A stretch of DNA of 64,000 bases. It comes from Botryotinia globosa. Its lineage: Eukaryota > Ascomycota > Leotiomycetes > Helotiales > Sclerotiniaceae. The notes under the pieces were generated by a model. That model did not search any database. It saw only the letters and a list, made by a program, of their open reading frames with translations, and had not been told where the DNA came from. Numbering within the stretch: the first letter of the stretch is position 1; each line of letters opens with the position of its first letter. The stretch is taken from positions 569,501 to 633,500 of the forward strand of contig RCSZ01000008.1 in the NCBI GenBank assembly GCA_014898425.1. Reading direction: 5' to 3'. Made by a program: the position numbers and the translations under genes. Shown here in pieces: positions 10,186 to 22,396 of this stretch.

Positions 10186-11563
10186 TCATTCCCCAAAAAG
10201 TCCCTCATCAACCACACAATGTCTCGCCATCTCAAACTGTTCATCCGTCTTACAAACCAACATATGATGCTTCGCCCCCTCCTTCCCAATCTCCTGCACC
10301 GTTCCCTCCATCTCCTTTGCATTCTTCTCCCCATCAATCTCAAACCCCAAACACCTAATCTCCTCACCCACCCTCTCTCTCAAAACCTCACTCTTCTCTC
10401 CAATCCCCCCTGCAAAAACTAACGCGTCGATATTTCCATGCAGAGATATGTAATAGTGTCCGATGTAGGAGAGGATTCGATCGACAAAGATGTCGAATGC
10501 GAGTTTCATGGTGGGATCGGAGGAGGAGGAAGAGGTGATGGTGCCGAAATCGGTGGTGCCGGTGAGAGATTTCCAACCGGATTCTTTGTTGAGGATTTCC
10601 TCGGCGCGGGAAATGTGCAGGGAGGAGGTGGAGTTGGGGGAGAGCTTGCCGACGTTGGTGGCGTAGTGGAAGACGAGACTAGAGGGATGGAGGGGGTTAG
10701 CTAGGGAGTGGTGGGGTGGGGAGGGGAAAGGGGAAATATATGGAGGGGTCGATGGATAGAAAGATAGATCGGTAGAAATAGAAAAATACACACCTCGGAT
10801 CCAAACTCCCACTCCTCGTCGCCCCCGGCAATCCCGCCAACGGCGTCAACCCCATACTCGTATCCCAACTCTTCCCCTTCTTGACCACGCACGCGCTGGC
10901 TCCACTGCCCAAATGCAACGCGATGATATTCGTCTCCTCTTCCTTCTTCCCCAAAAACTCCGCTACACTGCGCGTGATAAACGCATAGGAAATTCCGTGG
11001 AAACCGTATTTTCTCAGACCGTTCTTCTTTGCGATTTCCTGATCGATGGGATAGGTGGAGATGTGTTCTGGAATCGACGCGTGGAATTGCGAGTCGAAGA
11101 CTGCGATGTTGCGGGTGGAGGGGAGGTGCGTGATGCAGTGTTGAATGATGGAGAGTGCGGAGGCGTTGTGCAGCGGAGCTAAATCGGTGAGCGTTTCTAG
11201 GTGGTGCAGCGTTTCCCGCGTGATGAGTTGGCTGGTTTGGTAGTCCCCGCCGTGCACGACGCGGTGGCTGGCGAGGGAGATGTCGGAGAGCTGGGTGATG
11301 TGCGGGAAGGAGGGGTCGTGGATGAGCTGGGTGAGGATGTATTGGAATGCGGAGTTTTGGTCGGGGATCTGGGTGTCGAGTTTTTGGTTCTCGGTTATGG
11401 ATTCCCCGTCGCGAGTGTATTTGAAGGTTGGTGGTGGCGAGGTGAGGCCCGAGATTTGGGCTTCGGCGAGGGGTTTGGGGGAGGGGTCGCCTGCTGAGGC
11501 GGAGAAGATGGAGATTTTGACGGAGGAGGATCCGGCGTTTATGGAGAGGATGATTTTGGACAT
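10186..11563 (-). CDS. ACK1: Acetate kinase
   Basis: Acetate kinase interconverts acetyl phosphate + ADP with acetate + ATP. Exons 11563-10794 and 10678-10186 join in frame to 420 residues, normal for the family. The start gives MSKIILSINAGSSSVKISIF, containing the NAGSSSxK phosphate-binding motif. Other signatures are HRVVHGGDY, KYGFHGISYAF, IIALHLGSGASACVVKKGKS, DTSMGLTPLAGLPGATRSGS and, near the C-terminus, VFAGGIGEKSEVLRERV. The 115-nt intron interrupts SLDP|SLVFHYAT. It is transcribed divergently from phosphoketolase at 13205, whose product acetyl phosphate is its substrate, so the context strongly supports a role in acetate and ATP formation from xylulose-5-P. The exon DNA is GC-richer than the phosphoketolase 5' part, matching high codon bias. 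Confidence 0.95.
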
Positions 11564-13204
11564 GGTGGAAGGGAGGTATTTGGGGTTTGTAGTTTGTTGT
11601 GTGTGAAAGTTCGAAGGTTCGAAGATCACCAATGGATGGTTGCGATGGTAGATGGTGACTGAGTATCTAAAGGTATGTCAATTGGTCGATATCCTAGAAA
11701 TGTATGAATTAAATGTCCAATCGACGTCTTTCTTCGAACCTGTCAATGTCAATGTTACTGGCACTGGCACTGGCACTGGCGCTGGCACACAAATTTCGAT
11801 ATTGATGAATGCGATAGAAGGAAAGAAAGAAAGCATACAAATAAATATATGAAGCAGAGTAAAAGCAAAAGTATCAAGCTTGATATTGAGAAGTAACCTA
11901 TACCTACCTATACCTATACCAAAATCAACACACACACACACACACATCCACGAAGTAAAATCATCCCACAATCAATCTCCTTCCATCTCTCGTCCTGGTG
12001 GTCCCATCATCGTATCATGCTCAAGCAGCACAGATGACGTTCCCAAAATTCCCCGCCATAAGGTTACGTCTACATACGTCGTATGTAAATTTCTTATCAA
12101 AGCCGAGAATTGGCACTTATCGATTGGTCTACATTTAGTGATGTGCCCCAAGCTACAGGGTTCTATCCAGGTAGGTAGCTCTCGAGAAGCTTTTCCGGAT
12201 TATCGGGAACGGGCGGGTGTTTACCAGGGGAGAATCTGGTTATTTGAGTTTATTACAGGGGAAGGGGAAGGGAAATCATTAGATGCTGCAATTTACTATC
12301 TCACGCCTTGATATAAAATGTTGATGGTTGGGATGGAGGTATTCGTCGTTTCATCTGGACACAGGCAATGGATTAGATATACGATGAAAGAATCCATTAG
12401 AGAGAGGTATGACGTCAATACCAACGTCAAGCTTTCTTCCTATCTAATACGAGACTTTCATGCAAGCAAGCTTCTATGGTATTACAAACTAATTACATCA
12501 AATAGCATCAAATAGCATCAAATAGCATCAAATAGCATCAAATAGCATCAAATAGCATCAAATTCATGGAGAGCATGGGAATCTCCATGTTCCTCCCAAA
12601 TTCCATACCTTCTAGCACCTTTTCATACAGGAAATACACATCTAGTTGGGCCTTGGCCGTGGATCATCATGATTATCCATCAATCAATACATACTGCGTA
12701 TGTCCATATCAACAAACTAACGATGCCGACAAATCCGAGACGATACCAACACCTAGACTGAGATGCATGCACCATTCAGCATCCATGATGATGATGATGG
12801 ATGAATGATGGATGAATGATGGATGAATGATAGATGTGACGCACTTGTTCCTTTGTCAAGACGGAAGAAGTGGAGAGAGCTCGAGAGCTTGTTTTGTCTT
12901 TGGAGAAATGGTAGGAGGGGTATTAATGTTATTTTTGTTTCTCTTTTCAAGTCATCTTTACTCTTCTCAAGTAGATTCTACATTTGAACTAATCAATTTA
13001 TCTCTCTTCTTCTGCTCAATACTTTGCTCATCTTTCCTCTATCTCTTGGTTTTCAAAATATCAGAATTGTCTGCTTGATATCAAGGTAAACGACATATAT
13101 TGACACGAATAACGAAGTCAAGATATCACGACCACAAACAACCACAATTACAACCACAATAACCTCCACTCACCTCTCAAAATCAATCCACAACACCCTC
13201 AAAT
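11564..13204. promoter_or_regulatory. Shared upstream region of acetate kinase and phosphoketolase, rich in simple repeats
   Basis: 1.64 kb separates the two divergent start codons. It carries several simple repeats: ACTGGC units at about 11758-11786, a CA run at about 11929-11947, a perfect 10-bp repeat at 12492-12561, and TGATGGATGAA units at about 12787-12833. The last few hundred bases before phosphoketolase are C/T- and then CA-rich (ACCACAATTACAACCACAAT). No ORF within it is convincing. Co-regulation of the two genes is inferred from the divergent pairing. Confidence 0.6.
12492..12561. repeat. 10-bp tandem repeat, about 7 copies
   Basis: The unit CATCAAATAG is repeated head to tail about seven times without mismatch, ending CATCAAATTCATGG. 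Perfect copies imply recent expansion, so copy number probably varies between strains. It lies inside the acetate kinase/phosphoketolase upstream region. Confidence 0.9.
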
Positions 13205-15924
13205 ATGCCTGGAGAAATCATAGATAGACCAAATCCTCAAGCTTTGGATTCCAATATACCTGGTTCGGCAACGGTCAATGATTTAGCAGTCCAATTGGAA
13301 AAGTTACAAATCCCCGATGATGATTTAAGAGGACTTGAGGAATTTCGTAGAGCTAGCAATTATATTGCTGCTGGTAAGCAATGAAAAATCATATCACTAT
13401 ACCCAAGCTAACATCTTCATAGCTATGATTTTCCTTTCCGATAATGCTTATTTGGAAAGAGATCTCACATTTGATGATATAAAACCCAGACTTTTGGGTC
13501 ATTGGGGAACATGTCCTGGGCTTACTTTGGTTTATGCTCATCTCAATTATCTCACGAAAAAGAATGATCTTGACATGATATATGTTTTTGGACCTGGTCA
13601 TGGAGCTCCCGCAATTCTTTCTTCCCTTTGGTTAGAAGGTACTTTGGCAAAATTCTATCCCAAATATTCCAACAACAAGCAAGGTCTTCACAACCTCATT
13701 ACTGGTTTCAGTACACCATCTGGATTTCCTTCTCACATCAGTGCCGAAGTTCCAGGTTCGATCCATGAAGGTGGAGAACTTGGATATGCTCTTTCGGTAG
13801 CTTTTGGTGCTGTGATGGATAACCCAGATTTGGTAGTTGCGTGTGTGGTTGGTGATGGTGAGGCCGAATCGGGTCCAACAGCTACCGCATGGCATGCAGC
13901 TAAATACATTGATCCTGCGGAATCTGGTGCGGTTATTCCAATTGTTCATGTGAATGGCTTCAAGATTTCTGAGAGAACGATTTATGGTTGTATGGATGAT
14001 AAGGAATTGGCATCTTTATTTACTGGTTATGGATATCAATGTCGATTTGTTGAAGATTTGGAAGACATTGTGAGTTGCCTCCTTGGAAGTTGGGAGAATT
14101 GTGCTGTGGAGTCGTGTTGAGGAAATCATACTAATCGTATTTAGGATCGTGATATGGCAACAAGTATGCAATGGGCTCTTGATGAAATTCGTAAAATTCA
14201 AAAAGCTGCCCGATCTGGAAAGCCAATTATGAAACCAAGAGTAATTTCTCCATTGCTAGATCAAAATATATATACTAACATCAGATAGTGGCCAGTAATA
14301 ATCATGAGAACTCCTAAAGGATGGAGTGGTCCAAAGATTGTTGATGGAGAATATGTTGAAGGGTCATTCCATGCCCATCAAGTTCCTCTCATGGCTGTTA
14401 AATCAAACACAGATCAACTTGCTGATCTTCAAAAATGGCTTCTATCATACGGACCAGCGAAATTATTTACGGAATCTGGTGATGTTGTTGACTCTGTCAA
14501 GGCAATCATCCCACCCGAACATAAAAAGCTCGGTCAGAGACCAGAAACATACAAAAACCATGAAGTATTAAAAGTACCAGATTGGAAAAAGTATGGTGTT
14601 GAGAAAGGAACAGAAGTTTCTTGCATGAAAGCTATTGGTGATCTTATTGATCAAACTTTGGTTGATATTCCAAAATCCCTTCGACTTTTCTCTCCAGATG
14701 AACTCGTCAGTAATAAACTCGACGCAGTATTCAAGCACACAGGACGAGATTTTCAATGGGATGAATTTTCACATGCTCAAGGCGGAAGGGTTATTGAAAT
14801 TCTTAGTGAACATACATGTCAAGGTTTTCTTCAAGGTATGATCTATTTTTCTCGTTTTTCCTTTTGCATCATATTCATCATTTCTAGGATATACTCTCAC
14901 AGGACGTACTGGAATCTTCCCATCTTATGAATCCTTCCTTGGTATAATACATACCATGATGGTTCAGTATAGTAAATTCAACAAAATGGCTCGAGAAACC
15001 CGTTTCAGAGCCGATCTCTCATCTCTCAACTACATCGAAACCAGTACATGGACTCGTCAAGAACATAATGGGTTCTCGCATCAAAACCCTTCATTCATCG
15101 GTGCAGTCCTAAATCTCAAACCCACAGCTGCAAGAGTTTACTTACCACCCGATGCAAATACTTTCCTCTCAACAATCGCCCACTGTCTCAAATCAACCAA
15201 CTACATCAACCTAATGGTGGGATCCAAACAACCTCAACCCGTCTTCCTCAGTCCCGACGAAGCAAACAAACATTGTCAAGCCGGTGCTTCGATTTGGAAA
15301 TTCTGCAGCACGGACGATGGACTGGATCCCGATGTTGTCCTCGTAGGCATCGGTTCCGAACTCATGTTTGAAGTCGTGATGGCCGCCGCCTTACTCCGTA
15401 AGAAGTGTCCGGAATTGAGAATCAGAGTGGTCAATGTAACCGATTTGATGATTCTGGAAGCGGAAACCTTGCATCCGCATAGCTTGACCCGCGAGGAATT
15501 CAACAGTTTGTTTACCGAGGATAAACCTATTCATTTCAATTATCATGGGTATAGTAATGAGATTAAGGGATTACTTTTTGGGAGACCGGATTTGGAGAGA
15601 ATGAGTATCGCGTGTTATAAGGAGGAGGGATCGACGACTACGCCGTTTGATATGATGTTGAGGAATGAGGTGAGTAGGTATCATGTTATGGAAGCGGCGA
15701 TTAAGGGGGGAGCAAAGGGGAATACAAAGGTGGCGTTGGAGATGACGGGGTGGTTGGGTGAGATTAGAGGGAGTAGGAGTAGAGTGGGAGAATATATTTT
15801 GAGGGAGGGGAGGGATCCAGAGGGGACTTTTGATGTGCCGAGGTTTGAGGGGACGGTGTTTGGGAAGGATGTTGGGGGGGAGACGAAGGAGGGGGGGAAG
15901 GAGGATGGGTTTTTTGTTAATTGA
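13205..15924 (+). CDS. XFP: Xylulose-5-phosphate/fructose-6-phosphate phosphoketolase
   Basis: This TPP enzyme splits xylulose-5-P (or fructose-6-P) with phosphate into acetyl phosphate plus glyceraldehyde-3-P (or erythrose-4-P). Five exons, 13205-13373, 13423-14069, 14145-14240, 14289-14835 and 14888-15924, join in frame to 831 residues, the family's usual size. Motifs in order: RASNYIAAAMIFLSDN, GHWGTCPGLTLVYAHLNYL, FGPGHGAPAILSSLWLEGT, the TPP-binding GDGEAESGPTATAWHAAK, then PVIIMRTPKGWSGPK, YTLTGRTGIFPSYESFLG, TWTRQEHNGFSHQNPSFI, RVYLPPDANTFLSTIAHCL and the C-terminal FNYHGYSNEIKGLLFGR. The last 200 bp of coding sequence switch to strongly G-rich codons (GGG, AGG). Cofactor-binding and catalytic regions look intact. 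Divergent pairing with acetate kinase supports a phosphoketolase-acetate kinase shunt. Confidence 0.97.
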
Positions 15925-16186
15925 GGGGGGAAGTGATGGTGAGATGAGAATGAGGATGAGGATGAGGATGAGATGGGTGTGATGAATGTTCGCCTAATAA
16001 TATGTATAGTCCTATAACACAGAGATCAAAAATATGAATTATAATATCTTTCCTTTCCTTTCACACCATCTCCTCATTTCACTCTTCTACTCCCAGCGAA
16101 CCTTCCAACACTCAAAATCCTTCTCCATCTGCTCCAACATGAATTTCGTCCACAATAATCGATCCCTCTAATTATTCCAAACCCAG

Positions 16187-18956
16187 TCATTGTTTTTTAC
16201 CAAGATCTATAACCGGGTCCGCCGAATCAATGTGCTCGAGCTGCACCACCCCCATATTCCCCAGCGCCACCAATCTCTCAAAAAGACTGCTCGACAACTG
16301 CGCCGCAAACCCATTACTCCCCCACGATCTAACCCCCGGCCACACTGTCCTCTTCTCCGCCTCTCCATACAAAACCACACGAGCTGGCTCACACGTAAGC
16401 GGGATGACACAATCCGGTTCTCTGGACGCCGACGCATCATCAAGCAGCACCACCTGGGTTTGAACCCCATATCGCGCAGCGCTGCAGAAATATTGCACGT
16501 GGAAATGATGATTTTGGTGTGGGTGTTTCTGACCACTTCTTCTATTCGTCGATTCTTCTCTGACAAGGCGTTCTGCGGCGACGGGTTTGCCTTTTCGAAC
16601 TCGTTGGAGCGTTGCGAGCCAGTTGTGGCTTTGGTGCGGATGGTGTTGCTCGATTCTGGATTGTTGGCTTTGCGCTGGAAAGATTTTATGACGTGATTTG
16701 AGATTCGGTAGGTGTCGAGGGCATTATCTTCTTCGCCGGCTTTTCTTTCGTCGTCGCGCTTCATAAAGTCGTTTTCTGTGGATGCGTTAGCTGGGAAGTG
16801 GATAATACCGAAGTTTTCTTTTGATTCCTTGATCTCGGTCAGGAGTTCGGGCGCTGGATGTACACCAATTGCTGCATTATCGACAGCTTCAAATAGTTTC
16901 CGAGTTGCATTAAGTATTAATGAGAGCGCGGTTTCTGCAGCTGCATTGGTGGGTGTGGCATATAGCAAACGCATGTAACAGCGCTAGTCAAGCTTTTGCC
17001 AGTCCCGGATATAATTGTAGCTGGTAATGCATCTTCAATAACTGCGTCGTATGCTTCTCGCTGCATATGGTTAAGCTTGCAACTTTCAAGCCACTGGTCG
17101 TGTATCTTTTGACTGAGGAGTGATAGCTTGGCGTGTGCGATTTTTTTCAGGGCAAGAAGGTGATCCTCAATATCATCTTTAACATCAGCCATACCTTCAC
17201 CGAGTATAAATCTCTGGAGGATTCGTCCATAAGTATCGTCCTTAGCTTTATTCTCAGCATTCATACCAATAGGTTTCAGTTGCCGTGTCATAGCAAGGTG
17301 ATTGTTCAAGACCTTGAGTTGAACATCGACTTTGCTTCCTACGTGAAACTTTCTTTTCTTACCATGAGGCATAATGAAAGAAATGACGAACTGCTTCTTA
17401 TTCTCGGCCACGAGAACTTGAGCGTTCCATTCTATGCTGTTGATACCGTCAATGACAACGTCTTGGACGGCAACCTTACCTTCGCTGGAACTATAGATGG
17501 CTTGCTAGCCTTTTTTCTTGTCTGCCACGTTAGTTTCAATAATTTCTTGGCTATTGGTGATGTCAGTAGCACCTGAAGAGACTTCATCATCTGCTACCTT
17601 TGAAGTTCCACCATCTTCAATCTTGTCTTTGTAATTTTCTAACCCAGCATTGGAGTCTTCGGCTGTCATGCATCTCCCATATCTAACGAGAAATCGAGTC
17701 CCTCCATTAATTGGAGGGAAGGACAATTCCCCAAGACTTGGTATGTCAAATTCCAGTTGAACATAATCATTCTTTACATACCTTACGATTGCTTCGTATG
17801 TCCGATCCCAATTGTAGTTTTACTCGTTCAGCTTGATTGAGGCTGCGACATCATGGATAACAGCCGCGCTGTATACGATTTCCCACTCTGTCATTGAGCC
17901 AAAATTGTTTCTTGCGTTTTGTGTAACAAACCTTTGGATCCCGTTCTCGCTCCTTTCAGCGGGAGCCTCAGCCATCCAGGGTTCATGGGGAAGAAATTTT
18001 GTCGGATTCGTGTACCAATCCTTGAATCGTCGACCTGGAGTCTCCGTTACATGCCCATTGAAGATCGGCCATAACCCTTGCCGTGAACAAATTGCGACCC
18101 TGTGTTTCCAGTACGCATCCAGATCATCGCTAAAGTTCCCAAATTTGCGAACTAGAGTAAACACAAAGTTACCCTTTTTCAAAGTTCTTTGAAACTTCAA
18201 AGCTCTAACTTCGCTGTCGTTGTTGGGCACGCAATCATCGCGAAGTCTCGGTGGTGATATGCGACCTTTTATGGTAAAGTTCAACGCGAGGAACCCTGCT
18301 CCAGCCTTTTCATTAACATTGTCGTCAGATTTTTCATTCAATACTCCTCTTCCAAATTTGTACAACTCTACTGCTTGGTCAAAGGTAAGACCAGGTGTGT
18401 CCAATACATCAGCAAACTCGGATTGAATACCAGCTATGCTCCAGTTGGCAGGATTATGAGCTCCAAAATGCAAATGCTTAAAGATGCAGTCATCGGCTGT
18501 TTGATCAGTAAGATCAGCATTAGCCAGAACGAAGTTATGCACATGAGGACTCACGGCATACTCATCGATGTGGATCATGAGCTTCGGAACCTGGGACGAC
18601 AAATCAAAGTTTGCAGAAAGCTTGTCAAAAAGTATTGGAGTTGTACTCTCCTCTGTACTATCATTAGATTCAATCGGATGAATAACTACCGTTACCATTC
18701 TGGACCTGTTCCTCGGACGAAAATAGGGGCCAGAGGGTTTATCATTCCCACTCACCGGTCTAGTTGAATCTTCTTTGAACAGCATCAGGTCTTCTGAAAC
18801 CCTACTCGAAGAGGAAGTTCGTTTAGTACCTTTGCGTACACTAGGTTTCTTTGCAGATCCAACATTGGGTCCAGCGCTGGCAGTAGTTCTAGTTCTTTAA
18901 GAACTTTCTTCCTTATTACCCTTCTTAGTGGCCTGATTGTTATTTGGAGGAACCAT
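16187..18956 (-). pseudogene. Decayed UPF1-like superfamily 1 helicase
   Basis: Read from an ATG at 18956, one frame stays coherent down to about 16917 but is cut by three single stops: TAA 18897-18899, TAA 17820-17822 and TAG 17505-17507. Each stop could derive from a Gln codon by C-to-T. Protein sense resumes immediately after each stop. Two frame changes follow: one just after the Walker A region, one near 16480. Helicase landmarks are present but damaged: QREAYDAVI; Walker A reduced to SGTGKS (missing the PP); motif Ia YATPTNAAAETAL; motif II as LDDASASREPDCVIPL instead of DEAxQ; motif III as VVLYGEAEK; and SSLFERL. Motifs IV-VI are absent, so the 3' end is truncated. The roughly 600-residue N-terminal region is not a domain I recognise. 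A functional protein is very unlikely. Confidence 0.8.
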
Positions 18957-21340
18957 CTTTGGAGGAGGTGGGGGGAGGTTTTATTTTCTAAACGGCTAAC
19001 GTCGATCAGAATGAGAATCTCAATAAAGAGAATCTCAGAAAAAAACTCAATCAAGAGCTCTCTTTCGACAGATTGTGGACTCGAAAGACCACGGGTGAGA
19101 CTACTACCAAAGTGAGTAGACTCAAGGAATTTTTTGGTAAAATGCCCGATGCATATACAACTGATCGTGAGACCAGTTTGGGAGGGGGGGAGAGTGCGCA
19201 CCAACTTGGGCCCCCGAAGAAGCACAAGCAAGTGGTGTAAAAGAAAAGTAGAAGGGTATGCGTCGAGGAACAGCTATTGGAAAGATGGGTTGGTAAATAT
19301 TCAGCACGGAATTGAGCGGGAAGTATGAGATGGAGTAGATATCTTGATGATGAAGAGATCGAAGAATCTTCATTATCCAAGTTGAGCTGGAGAATTGGGG
19401 AATGAAATGAGATGAGATCATTGCACATTCGAACATGATTTCAAAATCCATCATTCATCATATGTCAGATAAACCCAAGATCCTCGCGTTTCTCGGGTAA
19501 TACTGATCGCAATCGATCTTGAGGCATTTTCGACAACTTCGACATTGGGAATCAACAATATCGAAGAAGACATAGATCGATTGAATCTTTTCAGAACGGA
19601 ATGTCGCATATCGTTCATATGGAAGTATTGAAGGAGGAGAAGAAGAAGAAATCATAAGTAACCTACAGTTTTTACCTGGAATGAAAATCCAACTGCCCTT
19701 CAAGATAATATCGTGTTGGTTGCAGAGTAAAAAGGAAAGTCTTTTCGGGCAACAGAAATTTAAATTTAAATTCGTCAAGAGAGGATCGTGAATCGAAGCG
19801 ATATTTGTGCGTCACGTGGTATTTATTTTCTGAACCAGTACATTGTTTCTAAATAAGCATCTATCACCTCCCTCCCATATCACCCATCTCAAAGTAAAGT
19901 AAAGTGCCCAGATGTTCGTAGGAATAACCACCTACCTAATACCTACCTACCTAGTACATCTACCTAGTACATCTACCTACCCATCACCCTCATCACCCTC
20001 ATCACCCTCATCACCCTCCCATCCATCCATGAATCCCCTAACCCATCCTATACCATCCCATATCACACCATCTCCCGCAAAATCACTCTCACTTCAAACT
20101 CACTCTCATCAAAGTATTAAAAATATCAAAAAGTTTCTTCTTTTTTATATTCATTTTTATATTTATATTTCATAATCGCTGATACCTAACGCGGGTACCC
20201 GGTACCCACACAACTACCTAGTAGTATTATATATCTCGCTTTCACTGACTTCCCTCTCACACAATACCCAATGCCAATGTTCTCAATTCCATTCCTCATC
20301 CTTTTCATCTCATCTCATCCAATATTCCTCCCCCCTCTCCATCCCAAACAGACAAGCCCGTGCTCATATACATACAAGACTTGTTTAACCTGGTATCATT
20401 GCCATTGCCATTGCCATATGCCACGAGTAAGTGAGGTAGGTACAAAAAAGTACTACTCAACAAAGACCTCAAGATAAAAAAAACAAATGAAAGATAAAAA
20501 ACCTCAACTCCTTTATATCATATTTTTCCCTAATCCCCCGGCCAAGCTATCCATTCCATAATTTCCCATTCACAATCCAGATCATCCAACCTTGGTATAA
20601 AAATTTCCTTCTTGATTCTCCTTTCAGTCCACATCAATCACATAATTACCTCCATTCCATCCCATCAACTGGTCATTCATAATGAATCGATCCAAGTCAA
20701 TTCACCGAATCAGAGCATCGTATTCATCTCTATCCTTCCAAGCCATGCCAAAGGAAATCATCATCACCCGCATCATCATGGTATATATGTACTGTAAAAA
20801 AAAACAGAACCTTTGTAAAAGAAATCCCTCCCACACACGCACACAACCTTTAAAATAATAAAAAATAGTATAGACTTGAAGAGAAGTGAAAGTCAAGTAA
20901 CTTTTTGCATCACCATCTCATCCATCACCCAAGCCGAACACCCGATAAGTATTGAAAGAATCGGATAAATATGTAGCCCGAGGCCAACCGAAAAAAAACG
21001 GTACCACCACGGCGTACAAATTAACCGACGGGAAGAAAACGCCAAAACCGAAATCAAATGCAGTTTTAAATGCATTCAATATATATTTGCCACTCTTCTT
21101 CCTTTGCATCCAATGAGAACAGATTGGAAGTCAAGAACTGCCAAAAGAATCGAGATACGATGAGATGTGGAGAAGCATTTCATGCAGTATTCCAAAATAT
21201 GTAATATAACCTGCATATGCCGAAAGCATAGACTGGTGCGGGGAGAGAAAATCGGTGGTCCAAAGGCAAAAGTTATGGTTCTGTACAACTCTAGTTTGTT
21301 CTGAACACCCCATAATTGGTAAGATATTAAGAATTGCCAA
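18957..21340. other. Intergenic region with simple repeats
   Basis: About 2.4 kb between the helicase relic and the 3' end of the C2H2 gene. It is C+T/A-rich on the plus strand. Repeats include CTACCTA units at about 19928-19981 and a perfect CCCTCATCA tandem repeat at about 19986-20016. The part next to 21340 is probably the 3' UTR of the C2H2 gene. No ORF shows protein-like composition. Confidence 0.5.
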
Positions 21341-22396
21341 TTAAATCATGTCTCCCGATGCTGCTTGAGCTAATATATCCAAACGATTGGGACTCTTGGA
21401 TCTGGTAGGTAGACTTTGGGAGTCTGTTTGGGTAGGCGAAGGACGCGATCCCCTTTGAGTGTAGAATGAGTCTTGTTGGGGTTGAAATTGTTGTTGATCC
21501 CTTACATCGAATGCAGAGAGCTCAGAAGTCAAGATTCGAGATGGCATCCTAGGTCGTGGAGATTGCAAGTTGCGGATTGATGGAGAAGCTTTCTTTTGTA
21601 CTCTGGCAGGCATGGTCAGTGTTGACTTTCCATTCAATCTACCACTCGATGGTGCGCTGCTCGATGCAGATCTAGGCTTGTCCTTGTAATGAGTATCAAG
21701 ATGTTGCTTCATGTTGTCCGCTCGGGTAAATTTCTTCATACATCCAGTAAATGTGCAGCACACCATTTTTTCGGCAGTATGAATCTTAGCATGCCGAGAT
21801 GCATGACCGGAGGTGGTGAAGGTTTTGTTGCAGTGGTGAAGATCCTTGTATCGACACGAGTAACGTTTTCCAGGACCACGTTCAGTAACTCCTGGATAAG
21901 AAGAATCCTCATGATAATATTGTTCATCGGGGTATTGTTGTACGTTTGTTGATTGATAAGGGTTTTGTGTGGAGTAAGGACGATATTCGTCCATGGAATG
22001 ACGCTCGTAAAATGGATTTTCCTTTCCATGGTGCTCTGGAAAAGAATGATTTCTTCCACGAGAGTCGGGTGAAAAGGTTGGGGTGAGTGGTGACCGAGCT
22101 TCATACGAATCGTAGGAATCCGAGCGCAATAAACCTGGGACCGAAGTAAGACTGGTGATTGAAGCGTTGGAATTTGTTCGAACCATGTGAGGAGAGCTTG
22201 GTGGGTAAGATCTTTGAGGGAATCTTTGCGATGCATGTGAATCGTATGAAGGTTGTCTGAATAGTAATTGTGGTAGTTGCGATTGAGATTGTGATACGGG
22301 AGAGGGAGATATCTCCGTCGTGGAGGAATTTAATAGGGAAACTTCGCGACCCGAGGAATCTCTACCCTTCATGCTAGGTCTTCTGGAGGAAGACAT
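21341..22396 (-). CDS. C2H2 zinc-finger transcription factor, Nrg1-like
   Basis: Intronless, 351 residues, starting MSSSRRPSMKGRDSSGRE. Residues 1-175 are low complexity (S/P/Q/Y-rich), typical of fungal regulators. Two adjacent C2H2 fingers follow at about 178-240. The first reads YSCRYKDLHHCNKTFTTSGH with ligands C, C and the pair H...H in GHASRHAKIH. The second reads CTFTGCMKKFTRADNMKQH with the closing H in LDTH. The FTTSGHxxRHxxIHT linker followed by a CxxxxCxxxFxRxDNxxQH finger matches the Nrg1-type pair of yeast and Candida glucose/filamentation repressors. Basic residues around KDKPRSASSSAPSSGRLNGK could be a nuclear signal. The gene has an unusually long upstream region. Assignment to Nrg1 by descent, rather than by finger similarity, is uncertain. 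Confidence 0.82.
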   Translation of the reverse strand: MSSSRRPSMKGRDSSGREVSLLNSSTTEISPSPVSQSQSQLPQLLFRQPSYDSHASQRFPQRSYPPSSPHMVRTNSNASITSLTSVPGLLRSDSYDSYEARSPLTPTFSPDSRGRNHSFPEHHGKENPFYERHSMDEYRPYSTQNPYQSTNVQQYPDEQYYHEDSSYPGVTERGPGKRYSCRYKDLHHCNKTFTTSGHASRHAKIHTAEKMVCCTFTGCMKKFTRADNMKQHLDTHYKDKPRSASSSAPSSGRLNGKSTLTMPARVQKKASPSIRNLQSPRPRMPSRILTSELSAFDVRDQQQFQPQQDSFYTQRGSRPSPTQTDSQSLPTRSKSPNRLDILAQAASGDMI

